This document shows, piece after piece, positions 50,153 to 59,297 of a DNA stretch of 64,000 nucleotides; the first letter of the stretch is position 1; every line of letters starts with the position of its first letter. The position numbers and the translations under genes are program-made. Origin of the DNA: Brevundimonas subvibrioides ATCC 15264. Its GTDB lineage: Bacteria; Pseudomonadota; Alphaproteobacteria; Caulobacterales; Caulobacteraceae. The notes under the pieces were generated by a model, which did not search any database, was not told where the DNA came from, and saw only the letters and a program-made list of their open reading frames with translations. The stretch covers positions 2,688,501-2,752,500 of the forward strand of contig NC_014375.1 in assembly GCF_000144605.1 (NCBI RefSeq). Direction: 5' to 3'.

Positions 50153-51400
50153 TCAGGCCGGCGGCGGCACGACCGGCAGGGTCGCCAGCGAGGGCCGCTC
50201 GCCGGCCTTTGACGCAGCCACGGCCTCGGCGGCGCGCATCACGCGCAGCACGTTCTCGCCCGCCAGCTTGCGGATGTCGGCCTCGGTCCAGCCGGCCTGC
50301 ATCAGGGTCGCCAGGATGGCCGGATAGGCGTCCACGCCGGTGATCCCGTCCGGCAGCGACGTCACCCCGTCGAAGTCCCCGCCCAGGCCGACATGGTCGA
50401 TGCCGGCGACGTTCCGGACATGCTGGATATGGGCCACGACGTCGGCGATCGTGGCATTGGGTCGAGGATGGGCGTCGGTCCACGGCTTCATGGCCGCCTC
50501 CAGCGCGACGGTGTCCGAGGTGTCGAGGCCACGCCGCTGGATCTCCGCCCCGACGTCTATGCCCCACTGGCGGTTCGCCTCGCTGACGAAGCCCGGCACG
50601 AAGGTGACCATCACCACACCCCCGTCTTCGGCCAGCTGCGACAGCACGCTGTCGGGCACGTTGCGCGTATGGTTGGTCACCGCCCGCGCCGAGGAGTGGG
50701 AGAAGATGACCGGAGCGTCCGACACCCGCATGGCGTCCAGCATGGTCTCCTCCGACACGTGCGACAGGTCCACCAGCATGCCCAGCCGGTTCATCTCGCG
50801 GACCACCGTCTCCCCGAACGGCGACAGCCCGCCCCATTTGGGCGCGTCCGTCGCGCTGTCGGCCCAGGTCGTGGTCTTCGAATGGGTCAGCGTCATGTAG
50901 CGCACGCCCGCCTGGTGGAACTCGCGCAGCAGCGCCAGCGAATCGTCGATGGAATAGCCACCCTCGATCCCGATCAGGCTGGCGATCCGCCCGGCCGCGT
51001 GAATGCGCACGACGTCGTCGGCGGTGGTGGCCAGTTCGAAGGTCTCGGGATGGGCGGCGACGATGCGCCGGACGGTGTCGATCTGCTCGAACGTCTCCCT
51101 GGCCGCCTCGACCGGTGCCAGCTGGGCGGGCACATAGACGGACCAGAACTGGCCGCCGACTCCCCCGGCCCGCAGGCGGGGAATGTCGGTGTGCAGCGTG
51201 GTGCTGGAATCCAGATCGGTGGCCAGATCCACGGCATGGGGATCGTTGCCGAAGCCTTCGCGCAGGGCCCAGGGCAGGTCATTGTGCCCGTCGATCAGCG
51301 GCGTGGTTTCCAGGATCCGACGCACAGCGGCCTGATCCTGGGCGGCGGCGGGCAGCGCGAGGGCCAGGGCGGACACGGCAATCAGACTGGCTCGGATCAT
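50153..51400 (-). CDS. M19 membrane dipeptidase (renal-dipeptidase-like)
   Basis: 415 residues with a signal peptide (ALPAAAQ). Zinc ligands: His and Asp in PLIDGHNDLPW, Glu in LIGIEGG, His in VDLSHVS and FSHSSARAV. It hydrolyses dipeptides, in the periplasm here. Confidence 0.94.
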   Translation of the reverse strand: MIRASLIAVSALALALPAAAQDQAAVRRILETTPLIDGHNDLPWALREGFGNDPHAVDLATDLDSSTTLHTDIPRLRAGGVGGQFWSVYVPAQLAPVEAARETFEQIDTVRRIVAAHPETFELATTADDVVRIHAAGRIASLIGIEGGYSIDDSLALLREFHQAGVRYMTLTHSKTTTWADSATDAPKWGGLSPFGETVVREMNRLGMLVDLSHVSEETMLDAMRVSDAPVIFSHSSARAVTNHTRNVPDSVLSQLAEDGGVVMVTFVPGFVSEANRQWGIDVGAEIQRRGLDTSDTVALEAAMKPWTDAHPRPNATIADVVAHIQHVRNVAGIDHVGLGGDFDGVTSLPDGITGVDAYPAILATLMQAGWTEADIRKLAGENVLRVMRAAEAVAASKAGERPSLATLPVVPPPA

Positions 51401-51495
51401 GGCACCCTCGGACGATACTGGACGATGCGACCGTGCCGCCGGCGCGCCGGGAAGGCCAGTGACGAATCGTTCATGCAGCGACCGGCGCGGCACGC

Positions 51496-51942
51496 CTAGG
51501 GCGCGGTCGTGATCCGCGGGGCCGGGGGCTGCGTCGGCGCGACGGCCTCTTGCGACTGCATGCAGTCCCGCCCCGCCGCGAGGCCGTTCAGAAAGTACCA
51601 GCGATAGGCCAGGCTGCGCGCCTCGGCCGCCCGGCGCTCCCGGTCCTCGCGCGTCATCGCGTCCGCCCCGGCCATGACCAGACCGGCCCCCGGCACCAGC
51701 ATGGCGACGCCCGATCGCGCGACGCTGCCGACGGACCGGATCAGGCCGCCCTCGGGCGCACCGCCCATGGCCTGGCTCAGTTGCGCCGCCTCCTCGCCGA
51801 TGGCGGCGCAGGTCAGGTCCGCGTCCTCCGCCGTCATCACAGCGGTCGGCTGGTCGGGGGCGGGTCCCGCCTCCTGCCCGATGGCGGCTCCGGCCACCCC
51901 GGCGAATACGGCAGCCACGAAGGCTGTGGCGGACATGCGCAT
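51496..51942 (-). CDS. Secreted small protein of unknown function
   Basis: 148 residues. Signal peptide ending AAIGQ, two Cys (ADLTCAAI and GRDCMQ), a Gly/Ala-rich helical middle (VAMLVPGAGLVMAGADA) and a Pro-rich tail. No family recognised. 95 bases upstream of the M19 gene, same strand. Confidence 0.72.
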   Translation of the reverse strand: MRMSATAFVAAVFAGVAGAAIGQEAGPAPDQPTAVMTAEDADLTCAAIGEEAAQLSQAMGGAPEGGLIRSVGSVARSGVAMLVPGAGLVMAGADAMTREDRERRAAEARSLAYRWYFLNGLAAGRDCMQSQEAVAPTQPPAPRITTAP

Positions 51943-52092
51943 GATCGTCTCCCTGCCCCCAGGTCACAGGCGGAACGACCCGCGCGCGTCGAAGTTGCGC
52001 CCGGACGCGCCTCCGCCCCCCGTTCGCCTTGGCGCGCGCCGCCCAATCATGTCACGGTGCGCCCTCCCCTCCCCTGCTCGCGTCGTGACTTC

Positions 52093-53052
52093 ATGCCCTC
52101 CGGACTTGCCGCCCTGCTGGACGACGTCGCCGGCATCGCCAAACTGGCCGCCGCGTCGATCGACGACGTCGGGGCCGCCGCGGGCAAGGCCAGCGCCAAG
52201 GCCGCCGGGGTCGTGGTGGACGATACCGCCGTCACGCCGCGCTACGTCACCGGCCTGTCGCCCGCGCGCGAGCTCCCGATCATCTGGAAGATCGCGCTGG
52301 GGTCGATCCGCAACAAGCTGCTGATCCTGCTGCCCGCCGCCCTGATCCTCAGTGCCTTTGCCCCGTGGGCGATCACGCCCCTGCTCATGTGTGGCGGGGC
52401 CTATCTCTGCTTCGAGGGGGCCGAGAAGCTGATGGAAGCCTTCGGTGGCGGCCATCACGAAGTCGCCGAGGCGGTCGTCGACGATCCCGCCTCGCTGGAG
52501 GCCACCAAGGTGTCCGGGGCCATCCGGACCGACCTGATCCTGTCGGCCGAGATCATGGCCATCGCCCTGGCCGACGTGGCCGACAGCCCGATCATCACCC
52601 AGGGCATCGTGCTGGCCCTTGTCGGCCTCGGGATCACCGTCGGGGTCTATGGCGTCGTCGGCCTGATCGTGAAGATGGACGACATCGGCCTGCATCTGGC
52701 CCAGGGCGGGTCGGCGGCCTTGCGCGGGCTCGGGCGCGGTCTGGTCAAGGCGATGCCGGTGGTGATGGACGTCATCTCCACCGTCGGCACCGCCGCCATG
52801 CTTTGGGTCGGCGGCGGCATCCTGGTGCACGGCGCGCACGAACTCGGCTTCGCCTGGCCGGACGACGTCATCCATCACGCTTCGGTCGCGGCGGGGTCGG
52901 CCCTGCCGTTCGGCGGCGCTGTGGTGTCGTGGATCGTCACGGCCATCGGCTCGGCGATCGTCGGCGTTCTCGTCGGGGCCGTGCTGGCCGTGATCGTGCA
53001 TCAGGTCGGCAAGCTGCGCCGCAAGCCCGCCGAAGGCGGCGTCGCACACTGA
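52093..53052 (+). CDS. DUF808-family inner-membrane protein
   Basis: 319 residues. PSGLAALLDDVAGIAKLAAASIDDVG is the characteristic N-terminus of the family (YedI-like); about eight hydrophobic helices follow (e.g. ILLPAALILSAFAPWAITPLLM). Function unknown. An upstream in-frame extension is rejected because the conserved region begins at this ATG. Confidence 0.9.
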   Translation: MPSGLAALLDDVAGIAKLAAASIDDVGAAAGKASAKAAGVVVDDTAVTPRYVTGLSPARELPIIWKIALGSIRNKLLILLPAALILSAFAPWAITPLLMCGGAYLCFEGAEKLMEAFGGGHHEVAEAVVDDPASLEATKVSGAIRTDLILSAEIMAIALADVADSPIITQGIVLALVGLGITVGVYGVVGLIVKMDDIGLHLAQGGSAALRGLGRGLVKAMPVVMDVISTVGTAAMLWVGGGILVHGAHELGFAWPDDVIHHASVAAGSALPFGGAVVSWIVTAIGSAIVGVLVGAVLAVIVHQVGKLRRKPAEGGVAH

Positions 53053-53094
53053 TCGGGGTGACGCGCGCGGCGAACCGTGGTTGAAATCCAGGCC

Positions 53095-53982
53095 ATGAGC
53101 CAAGCCCCCCTGCCCGACGCCGATCCGCTGGATCTGAAGAAGACCGAAACCCGCGCCTGGTTCGAGGAGCTGCGCAACCGCATCCACGCCCGGCTTGAAC
53201 AGCTGGAAGACTCGGCCCCCGCCGACCTCTTCCCCGGCGAGCCCGGCCGCTTCGTCCGCACGCCCTGGAGCCGGCACGAGGGTGGCGGCGGCGTCATGGG
53301 CATGATGCACGGCCGCCTGTTCGAAAAGGTCGGCGTCCACGTCTCCACCGTCCACGGCACCTTCCCGGCCGACTATGCGAAATCGGTCCCGGGCGCCGAG
53401 GAAGACCCCCGCTTCTATGCCACCGGCATCAGCCTGATCTGCCATCCGGTCAGCCCGAAGGTGCCGGCGGTGCACATGAACACCCGCTTCATCGCCACGA
53501 CGAAAAGCTGGTTCGGCGGCGGGGCCGACCTGACGCCGGTGCTGGACGTCGAACGCACGCAGGAGGCTCCGGATACGGTCGCCTTCCACGCCGGAATGCG
53601 CAGCCCTTGCGACGCCCACGACCCGGCCTGGTACCCGAAGTACAAGCAGTGGTGCGACGAGTATTTCATGCTGCCGCACCGGAACGAGATGCGCGGCATC
53701 GGCGGCATCTTCTACGACCACCACGACAGCGGGGATTACGACAAGGACTTCGCCTTCACCCGCGACGTCGGCATGGCCTTCATCGACACCTATGCCGCCA
53801 TCGTCGAGCGTCGCATGTCCGAGGCCTGGACCGACGACGAACGCGAGGAACAGTTGATCCGCCGCGGCCGCTACGTCGAGTTCAACCTGCTCTACGACCG
53901 CGGCACCACCTTCGGGCTGAAGACCGGCGGCAATGTCGAGTCGATCCTCAGCTCCATGCCGCCCGTGGTGAAGTGGCCGTAA
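53095..53982 (+). CDS. hemF: Coproporphyrinogen III oxidase, aerobic
   Basis: 295 residues from [34 protein letters not shown], and [28 protein letters not shown] are conserved HemF signatures. O2-dependent step of heme synthesis. The upstream ATG/GTG region at 53077 gives a seven-residue shorter alternative reading only. Confidence 0.97.
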   Translation: MSQAPLPDADPLDLKKTETRAWFEELRNRIHARLEQLEDSAPADLFPGEPGRFVRTPWSRHEGGGGVMGMMHGRLFEKVGVHVSTVHGTFPADYAKSVPGAEEDPRFYATGISLICHPVSPKVPAVHMNTRFIATTKSWFGGGADLTPVLDVERTQEAPDTVAFHAGMRSPCDAHDPAWYPKYKQWCDEYFMLPHRNEMRGIGGIFYDHHDSGDYDKDFAFTRDVGMAFIDTYAAIVERRMSEAWTDDEREEQLIRRGRYVEFNLLYDRGTTFGLKTGGNVESILSSMPPVVKWP

Positions 53983-53985
53983 GGA

Positions 53986-54064
53986 GTGTCACCTCTCCAT
54001 TCGCGAAGGCGAATGGGGAGGACAGGTCGCGCCAGCGACCAGGAGGGGGCGACGCCGCCCTCTA
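53986..54064 (+). repeat. Two-hairpin repeat R1
   Basis: Hairpin 1 CCATTCGC-GAAG-GCGAATGG with CCT/GGAGG flanks, spacer ACA, hairpin 2 GGTCGC-GCCA-GCGACC, tail AGGAGGGGGCGACG. It ends in the DUF559 stop codon (CTAG). Confidence 0.85.
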
Positions 54065-54421
54065 GTCGCGAAGCCTCGCCCGCACCGCCTCACCGATAAA
54101 CGTCAGCACGCCGTCCAGCTCCGTCCGCACGTCCTCGGCCCGCAGACGGATGACCTTGATCCCCTGCCCGCCCAGCCACGCCGTCCGCCGCCGATCATGC
54201 GCCGCTTGCTCGTCCGACGCGTGCCCCATCCCATCGATTTCCACGCCCAGCCGGGCCGCCGCGCAGTAGAAGTCGAGGATGTAGGGTCCGACGGGATGCT
54301 GACGTCGGTACTTCAGATTGCGAAACCGCGAGCCTCGCAAGCAGGCCCACAGCCGCGCTTCCGGCGGCGTCATCACCCGTCGCATGGCCTTGGCGCGCGT
54401 GTAGCTGATCCCGTCCGGCAC
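54062..54421 (-). CDS. DUF559 endonuclease-like protein
   Basis: 119 residues from the GTG at 54421 (VPDGISYTRAKAMRR); ATG at 54385 or an ATG at 54511 reading through repeat R2 are alternatives. The DUF559 core is intact: MTPPEARLWACLRGSRFRNLKYRRQHPVGPYILDFYCAAARLGVEIDGMGH then RTAWLGGQGIKVIRLRAEDV. This PD-(D/E)XK/Vsr-like fold predicts nuclease activity. Flanked by R1 and R2/R3. Reading upstream, the frame stays open through the repeat. Confidence 0.85.
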   Translation of the reverse strand: MPDGISYTRAKAMRRVMTPPEARLWACLRGSRFRNLKYRRQHPVGPYILDFYCAAARLGVEIDGMGHASDEQAAHDRRRTAWLGGQGIKVIRLRAEDVRTELDGVLTFIGEAVRARLRD

Positions 54422-54422
54422 C

Positions 54423-54489
54423 GTCTCGCCCCCTCCTGACCGCTGCGCGGTCTGTCCTCCCCATTCGCCTACGCGAATGGGGAGGTAAC
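54423..54489 (-). repeat. Two-hairpin repeat R2 (inverted)
   Basis: On the minus strand: CCTCCCCATTCGC-GTAG-GCGAATGG, GGAGG, ACA, GACCGCGCAGCGGTC, AGGAGGGGGCGAGAC. Orientation is opposite to R1 and R3. It ends two bases before the DUF559 GTG start. Confidence 0.85.
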
Positions 54490-54504
54490 CTGAAGTTGCA
54501 GACC

Positions 54505-54585
54505 GTGTCACCTCCCTATCGCCGAAGGGCGAATGGGGAGGACAGGTCGCGTCAGCGACCAGGCGGGGACGACACCGTCGCCTAG
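54505..54585 (+). repeat. Two-hairpin repeat R3
   Basis: Same order as R1: GTGTCACCTCC, a stem on GCGAATGGGGAGG, ACA, GGTCGCGTCAGCGACC, AGGCGGGGACGACACCG, CCTAG. It abuts the glutamine-amidotransferase stop codon at 54587. Confidence 0.85.
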
Positions 54586-54586
54586 C

Positions 54587-55315
54587 CTAGATCCCGCTCC
54601 CCTCCCCCTCCACTGGCGGCGGCGTCAGCATCAGGAAGGCCCGGATCCAGGCCGTCAGCACCGCCCGGTCGTTCGCCCGCCCCAGACTGGCCACGGCCTC
54701 GTCCGCCAGGGCCTCCGGGATGCGCGATCCCCGCCGGCTCTCGACCAGGGCGGCGGCGTATTCCGGCTGGAACTCCGGGTGGCACTGGAAGGACATGGCG
54801 TCGTCCCAGGCCAGACCCGCGTAGGGGGTGAATTCGCTGGCCGCGATCACCCGGGCATCGGCGGGCGGGGTCAGCACCTGATCCTGGTGCGAGACCGGAA
54901 TGGCGATCGAGGCGGCCTTGGGGAACATCCACGGTTCGTGCGCGGTGACCGCGTAGCGGTGCAGGCCGATGCCCCAGCCCTTGTCCGACTTTTGCACCCG
55001 ACCGCCGAAGGCATGGGCCATGGCCTGGTGCCCGAAACAGATGCCGACCAGCCGGGTCCGGCCGCGCGCGCCCCTCAGCCAGTCCATCAGGGGCGGGATC
55101 CAGGGCAGGTCGTCATAGACCCCCGCCGCCGACCCGGTGACGATGGCCCCCTGAAAGGCCTCGGGGTCCGCGGGCAGTCGCCCGGCCTGGACGTCGAACC
55201 GCACCGTCGCCACGCCCTCGCCCAGCAGGGCCCGGAACCGCGCCGGATAGTCGTCGAAGGCGTCGGCCAGGGCCTCGGGCGGCTTGCCGGTCTCCAGGAT
55301 CGCGATGGGCTTCAT
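54587..55315 (-). CDS. Class I glutamine amidotransferase (GMP-synthase-like domain)
   Basis: 242 residues from MKPIAILETGKPPEAL. Nucleophile Cys in VGICFGHQAMA, His/Glu in FQCHPEFQPEY complete the triad. No synthetase partner is adjacent, so the acceptor is unknown (these stand-alone enzymes may process small amides). Confidence 0.88.
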   Translation of the reverse strand: MKPIAILETGKPPEALADAFDDYPARFRALLGEGVATVRFDVQAGRLPADPEAFQGAIVTGSAAGVYDDLPWIPPLMDWLRGARGRTRLVGICFGHQAMAHAFGGRVQKSDKGWGIGLHRYAVTAHEPWMFPKAASIAIPVSHQDQVLTPPADARVIAASEFTPYAGLAWDDAMSFQCHPEFQPEYAAALVESRRGSRIPEALADEAVASLGRANDRAVLTAWIRAFLMLTPPPVEGEGSGI

Positions 55316-55376
55316 GGGGACCATATGGGGACGAAGTTCGATGGCGGGACAAGGCCATTCGCGCTAGAGGGCCGCC

Positions 55377-55703
55377 ATGACCGATACCGACGCCACGATC
55401 GATCCCGATCCCGTTCCCGTCGTGCTGATCAATGTCTTCAAGGTGCAGCCCGACAGGCAGGACGCCCTGATCGACCTGCTGACCGCCATGACCCGCGCGC
55501 AGGTGGGCCTCCCCGGCTTCGTGTCCGCCACCCTGCACCGGGGGCTGAACGGAAAGACCGTCGCCAACCACGCGGTGTGGCGCTCGGTCGCCGACTGGAA
55601 GGCCATGACCCGCAACCCGGCCGTCGCCGCCGCCATGAGCCCCATCATGGCCATCGCCACCTTCGAACCCAACCTCTACGAGGCCGGCGAAGTCATCGAA
55701 TAG
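55377..55703 (+). CDS. Antibiotic biosynthesis monooxygenase (ABM) domain protein
   Basis: 108 residues; ferredoxin-like ABM fold (VVLINVFKVQPDRQDALIDLLTAMTRAQVGLPGFVSATLHRGLNGKTVANHAVWRS). Likely dimeric quinol or heme-type monooxygenase-like. Divergent from the amidotransferase by 61 bases. 55704-55838 holds no visible gene. Confidence 0.85.
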   Translation: MTDTDATIDPDPVPVVLINVFKVQPDRQDALIDLLTAMTRAQVGLPGFVSATLHRGLNGKTVANHAVWRSVADWKAMTRNPAVAAAMSPIMAIATFEPNLYEAGEVIE

Positions 55704-55838
55704 GGGGTACGTCCGGATCTGACGCAGCGGCATGCTAGCCATGGCTCGCAGCGGTCTTTGACATTCGTACAGCGACACGGTTCCTCCCCGCAAAGGCCGA
55801 ACGGGTCGGACGGGTCGGACGGTGTTTTGGAGTCCGGA

Positions 55839-56657
55839 TCAGACCCGCCAGACCTCACCCTTGGCACCCGCATCGCCCAGCGTTCGGGCCACCCAGCCGC
55901 AGATTTCGGCCGCCGCCGCGTCGGCCCCGGCCGGCGGATTGACCACCACCATCGCGCAACCGTTCATCTTCATCGGATTGGTCAGGGGCCTCAGCCGCGC
56001 CTCGGCCACCAGGGTCGGGGCTTTCGTCCCCGCCGCCAGTCGCCGCAGGAAACCGTCGAAGGTCTCCAGATCCTTCAACGGCGTCCAGATCGCGACGATC
56101 GCCCCGGGGTCAGCGGTCACGATCGCCGCCGCGGTGTCCGCTGCGCGCAAATAGTCGTCGGGCCGCTCGAACGGCGGGTCGATCAGCACCAGCGGGGCCT
56201 TCGTCCGCCGGGCCTCGGCCCGGACCAGATCATAACCGTCGCCGATCTCGCCCCGCACCCGGGCGAACCCGGTCAGGCTCTCGCGCAGCAGGCCCGCCAC
56301 CTCTTCGCGCAGCTCGAAGCCGACATAGGCGTCGTCCGCCCCCAGCCTTCGCGCGACCAGGACCGGCGACCCCGGATAGAAGCGCACCCCGCCCCCGGGG
56401 TTCAGCGTCGCGACCTCGCTCGCCAGCGCCTCGATCAACGGCGGGCGCTCGGCGGTGGCCATCAGCCGTTCGACCCCCGCCTCGGCCTCGCGGGAGCGGG
56501 TCGCGTCGCCGGTCAGGTCATAGAGGCCCGCCCCGGCATGGGTATCCAGCACGACCACCGGTCCGGCCGCCTGACGCGTCCGAAGCAGCCATAGCATCAG
56601 GGCGTGCTTGACCAGGTCGGCGAAGTTCCCGGCGTGGAAGCTGTGGCGATAGTTCAT
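55839..56657 (-). CDS. rlmJ: 23S rRNA (adenine(2030)-N6)-methyltransferase
   Basis: 272 residues. MNYRHSFHAGNFADLVKHA is the signature start; the catalytic DPPF motif is in APLVLIDPPFERPDD, SAM site VVVLDTHAGAG. Confidence 0.95.
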   Translation of the reverse strand: MNYRHSFHAGNFADLVKHALMLWLLRTRQAAGPVVVLDTHAGAGLYDLTGDATRSREAEAGVERLMATAERPPLIEALASEVATLNPGGGVRFYPGSPVLVARRLGADDAYVGFELREEVAGLLRESLTGFARVRGEIGDGYDLVRAEARRTKAPLVLIDPPFERPDDYLRAADTAAAIVTADPGAIVAIWTPLKDLETFDGFLRRLAAGTKAPTLVAEARLRPLTNPMKMNGCAMVVVNPPAGADAAAAEICGWVARTLGDAGAKGEVWRV

Positions 56658-56748
56658 GGTCCTGCGTCACCTTGGACACCGTCCGGGTCAAGAGGAACCG
56701 TGCGCACGAATGCGACGTTCGCCGTTCCTGATCCGGAGACTTCGCCCG

Positions 56749-57768
56749 ATGCCCGACGGCAGCCACACCTTCACCGCCGCCGTCGAGGTGCCCCGGGGCC
56801 TGACGTACTGCAGCGACGCCCACCCCGGCCTGGCGCGCCTGCGCTCGGGCAAGGGGTTCTCGATCCGCGACGCCGACGGCAAGGTCATCAGGGACAAGGC
56901 GGTGCTGGACCGGATCCGCATGCTGGCCATCCCTCCCGCCTGGACCGACGTCTGGATCTGCCCCCGCGCCTCCGGCCACATCCAGGCCACCGGCCGCGAC
57001 GTTAAGGGCCGCAAGCAGTACCGCTATCACAACGACTGGAGCACCCACCGGTCCGGCAACAAGTTCGACAAGATGTCGGCCTTCGCCAAGGCCCTTCCCA
57101 GGCTCCGCGATCAGGTCGAGGCCGATCTCGGCAAACGCGGCGCGACGCGCGAGAAGGTCCTGGCCACCGCCGTCCGTCTGCTGGAGATCACCCTGATCCG
57201 CGTCGGCAATGCCCAGTATGCCAGGCAGAACCGCAGCTACGGCCTGACCACCCTGCACAAGCGCCATCTCGAGGTCGACGGCGCGGGCCTGTCCTTCGCC
57301 TTCCGGGGCAAGAGCGGCGTGGATCACAAGGTCAGCGTCAAGGACCGCCGCCTGGCCACCGTCGTCCGGTCCCTCCGCGACCTGCCGGGCCAGCAACTGT
57401 TCAAGTACCGGGACGCCGAAGGCGATCTGGTCGCCATCACCTCCGACGACGTCAACGCCTACATCCGCGAGGCCATGGGCGACGAGTTCTCGGCCAAGGA
57501 CTTCCGCACCTGGGCCGGCACGGTTTCGGCCGCGCGGGCTCTGCGCGACATGGAGCCGCCGACCTCCCCGACCGACGCGAAGCGCAAGATCACCCAGTGC
57601 TGCAAGGCCGTCAGCGGCCTGCTCGGCAACACCCCCACGGTCTGCAGGGGCTCCTACATCCACCCCGAGGTGTTCGAGCTCTTTGAAACGGGCCGGATCG
57701 CCGACGTCCTGCCGGGCCCCGACACCAAGAGCTTTGAACCGGCCCTCATCAAGCTGCTGAAGGCCTAG
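56749..57768 (+). CDS. DNA topoisomerase IB (poxvirus type)
   Basis: 339 residues from MPDGSHTFTAAVEV. Catalytic Arg in FRTWAGTVSAARAL, Tyr nucleophile in VCRGSYIHPEVFE. Relaxes supercoils by nicking one strand. The stop overlaps the convergent OGFr gene by four bases. Confidence 0.95.
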   Translation: MPDGSHTFTAAVEVPRGLTYCSDAHPGLARLRSGKGFSIRDADGKVIRDKAVLDRIRMLAIPPAWTDVWICPRASGHIQATGRDVKGRKQYRYHNDWSTHRSGNKFDKMSAFAKALPRLRDQVEADLGKRGATREKVLATAVRLLEITLIRVGNAQYARQNRSYGLTTLHKRHLEVDGAGLSFAFRGKSGVDHKVSVKDRRLATVVRSLRDLPGQQLFKYRDAEGDLVAITSDDVNAYIREAMGDEFSAKDFRTWAGTVSAARALRDMEPPTSPTDAKRKITQCCKAVSGLLGNTPTVCRGSYIHPEVFELFETGRIADVLPGPDTKSFEPALIKLLKA

Positions 57769-58211
57769 GCTTCCGCCCAGTACCGCCGGCTTCCCACGCT
57801 GACCGGCCGGCCGGCTGCCTCGTCCAGTCTCAGGATCAGGCTGTGGAAGTCCTCCGCCTCGCCCGGCCCACGCAGCAGCCTGAGCGACTTGATGATCCGG
57901 GTAATCCGCAGGTGGTTGTGGTCATGCACGACCAGCCAGTGGGTGTTCCGCTGATAGAAGACCGACATCCGGTCCGTGGCGGCGGCCAGGGCGATCTGGG
58001 CCATGCCGCAGTCGTGGATGGCCGCGACGTCGCCCGGGCCCAGCACCGGCGCGTTGCGGTTCGCGCCCGACGGGGCATCCAGCGGAAACAGCCACTGGAT
58101 GAAGTCGTGGCTGCGCTCGATCGTGCGGTCGTCCATGGCGACCACCTCGAAGACCGTCCGGCCCGCCCCGTCGGTCCCCGCCCCTTTGAGGAAATCGACG
58201 ATCGCGCTCAT
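57765..58211 (-). CDS. Opioid-growth-factor-receptor (OGFr_N)-domain protein
   Basis: 148 residues. The core DRTIERSHDFIQWLFPLDAPSGANRNAPVLGPGDVAAI is typical of this domain, which occurs in a few bacteria besides animals. Function in bacteria is unknown. Convergent overlap with topoisomerase IB. Confidence 0.85.
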   Translation of the reverse strand: MSAIVDFLKGAGTDGAGRTVFEVVAMDDRTIERSHDFIQWLFPLDAPSGANRNAPVLGPGDVAAIHDCGMAQIALAAATDRMSVFYQRNTHWLVVHDHNHLRITRIIKSLRLLRGPGEAEDFHSLILRLDEAAGRPVSVGSRRYWAEA

Positions 58212-58244
58212 TCAGCCCCCCAAGGCGGTCAGGCTGCTGCCCCT

Positions 58245-59297
58245 TCAGGCAGCCTTGTCCCAATCCAGAATGACCTTGCCGGACTGACCCGACTTCATGG
58301 CGTCGAATCCCTCCCGGTACTGGTCGTAAGCCAGACGGTGGGTGATCAGGGGCTCCAGGTCCAGCCCCGCCTTCAGCAGGCCCAGCATCTTGCGCCAGGT
58401 CGTGAACATCTCGCGCCCGTAGACGCCCTTGATCGTCAGGGCTTTCAGGATGATCGCACCCCAGTCCGTCTCCATCGGCTTGGACGGAATGCCCAGCAGC
58501 GCCATGCCGCCGCCCATGATCAGGGTGTCCACGCATTGCTTGAAGGCGATCGGCGAGCCCGACATCTCCAGCGCCACGTCGAAGCCGACCTTCAGGCCCA
58601 ACTCCTTCATGACGTCGCGCAGATCCTCGTTCATCGTGTTCACGGTGCGCACGCCCGGGGCGACCTTCTGGGCCAGCTCCAGACGGAAGTCGTTGATGTC
58701 GGTCAGGACCACCGTCCGCGCGCCGGCGTGACGGGCGACGGCCGCCGCCATCATGCCGATGGGCCCGGCACCGGTGACCAGCACGTCCTCGCCCAGCAGG
58801 TCGAACTGCTGCGCCGTGTGCACCGCATTGCCGAACGGATCCAGCATCGAGGCGACCTCGTAGGACACGTCGTCGGGCAGCTCGATCACGTTGAAGGCCG
58901 GCGCCACCACGAATTCGGCGAAGGCTCCCTGACGGTTCACGCCGATGCCGCGCGTATGTGGATCGAGGTGGAAGTGTCCGGCGCGGGCCGCTTCGGAGTT
59001 CAGGTCGATCACGTGCCCTTCGGCGGACACGCGCTGGCCGATCTTGAGCGGCCGGTTCACGTCCGAGCCGATCGCCACGATCTCGCCCGAGAACTCATGG
59101 CCCGTGATCATCGGCGTGGGGACGTTCTTCTGGGACCACTCGTCCCAGTTCCAGATGTGGATGTCGGTGCCGCATACGGCCGTGCGGTGCACCCGGATTA
59201 GCACGTCCTCCGGCCCCGCGACGGGGATCGGCGCGTCAATCAGTTCGAGCCCGATGCCGGGGCCGGTCTTGGCGAGGGCCTTCATGGTGTCGGTCAT
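58245..59297 (-). CDS. tdh: L-threonine 3-dehydrogenase
   Basis: 350 residues from MTDTMKALAKTGPG. Catalytic Zn Cys/His/Glu (AVCGTDIHIW, TGHEFSGE) and NAD motif VTGAGPIGMMAAAVA are conserved. The structural-zinc loop that has four Cys in E. coli is GHVIDLNSEAARAGHFHLD here, with none. Makes 2-amino-3-ketobutyrate for Kbl. Overlaps the barstar gene by four bases. Confidence 0.95.
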   Translation of the reverse strand: MTDTMKALAKTGPGIGLELIDAPIPVAGPEDVLIRVHRTAVCGTDIHIWNWDEWSQKNVPTPMITGHEFSGEIVAIGSDVNRPLKIGQRVSAEGHVIDLNSEAARAGHFHLDPHTRGIGVNRQGAFAEFVVAPAFNVIELPDDVSYEVASMLDPFGNAVHTAQQFDLLGEDVLVTGAGPIGMMAAAVARHAGARTVVLTDINDFRLELAQKVAPGVRTVNTMNEDLRDVMKELGLKVGFDVALEMSGSPIAFKQCVDTLIMGGGMALLGIPSKPMETDWGAIILKALTIKGVYGREMFTTWRKMLGLLKAGLDLEPLITHRLAYDQYREGFDAMKSGQSGKVILDWDKAA

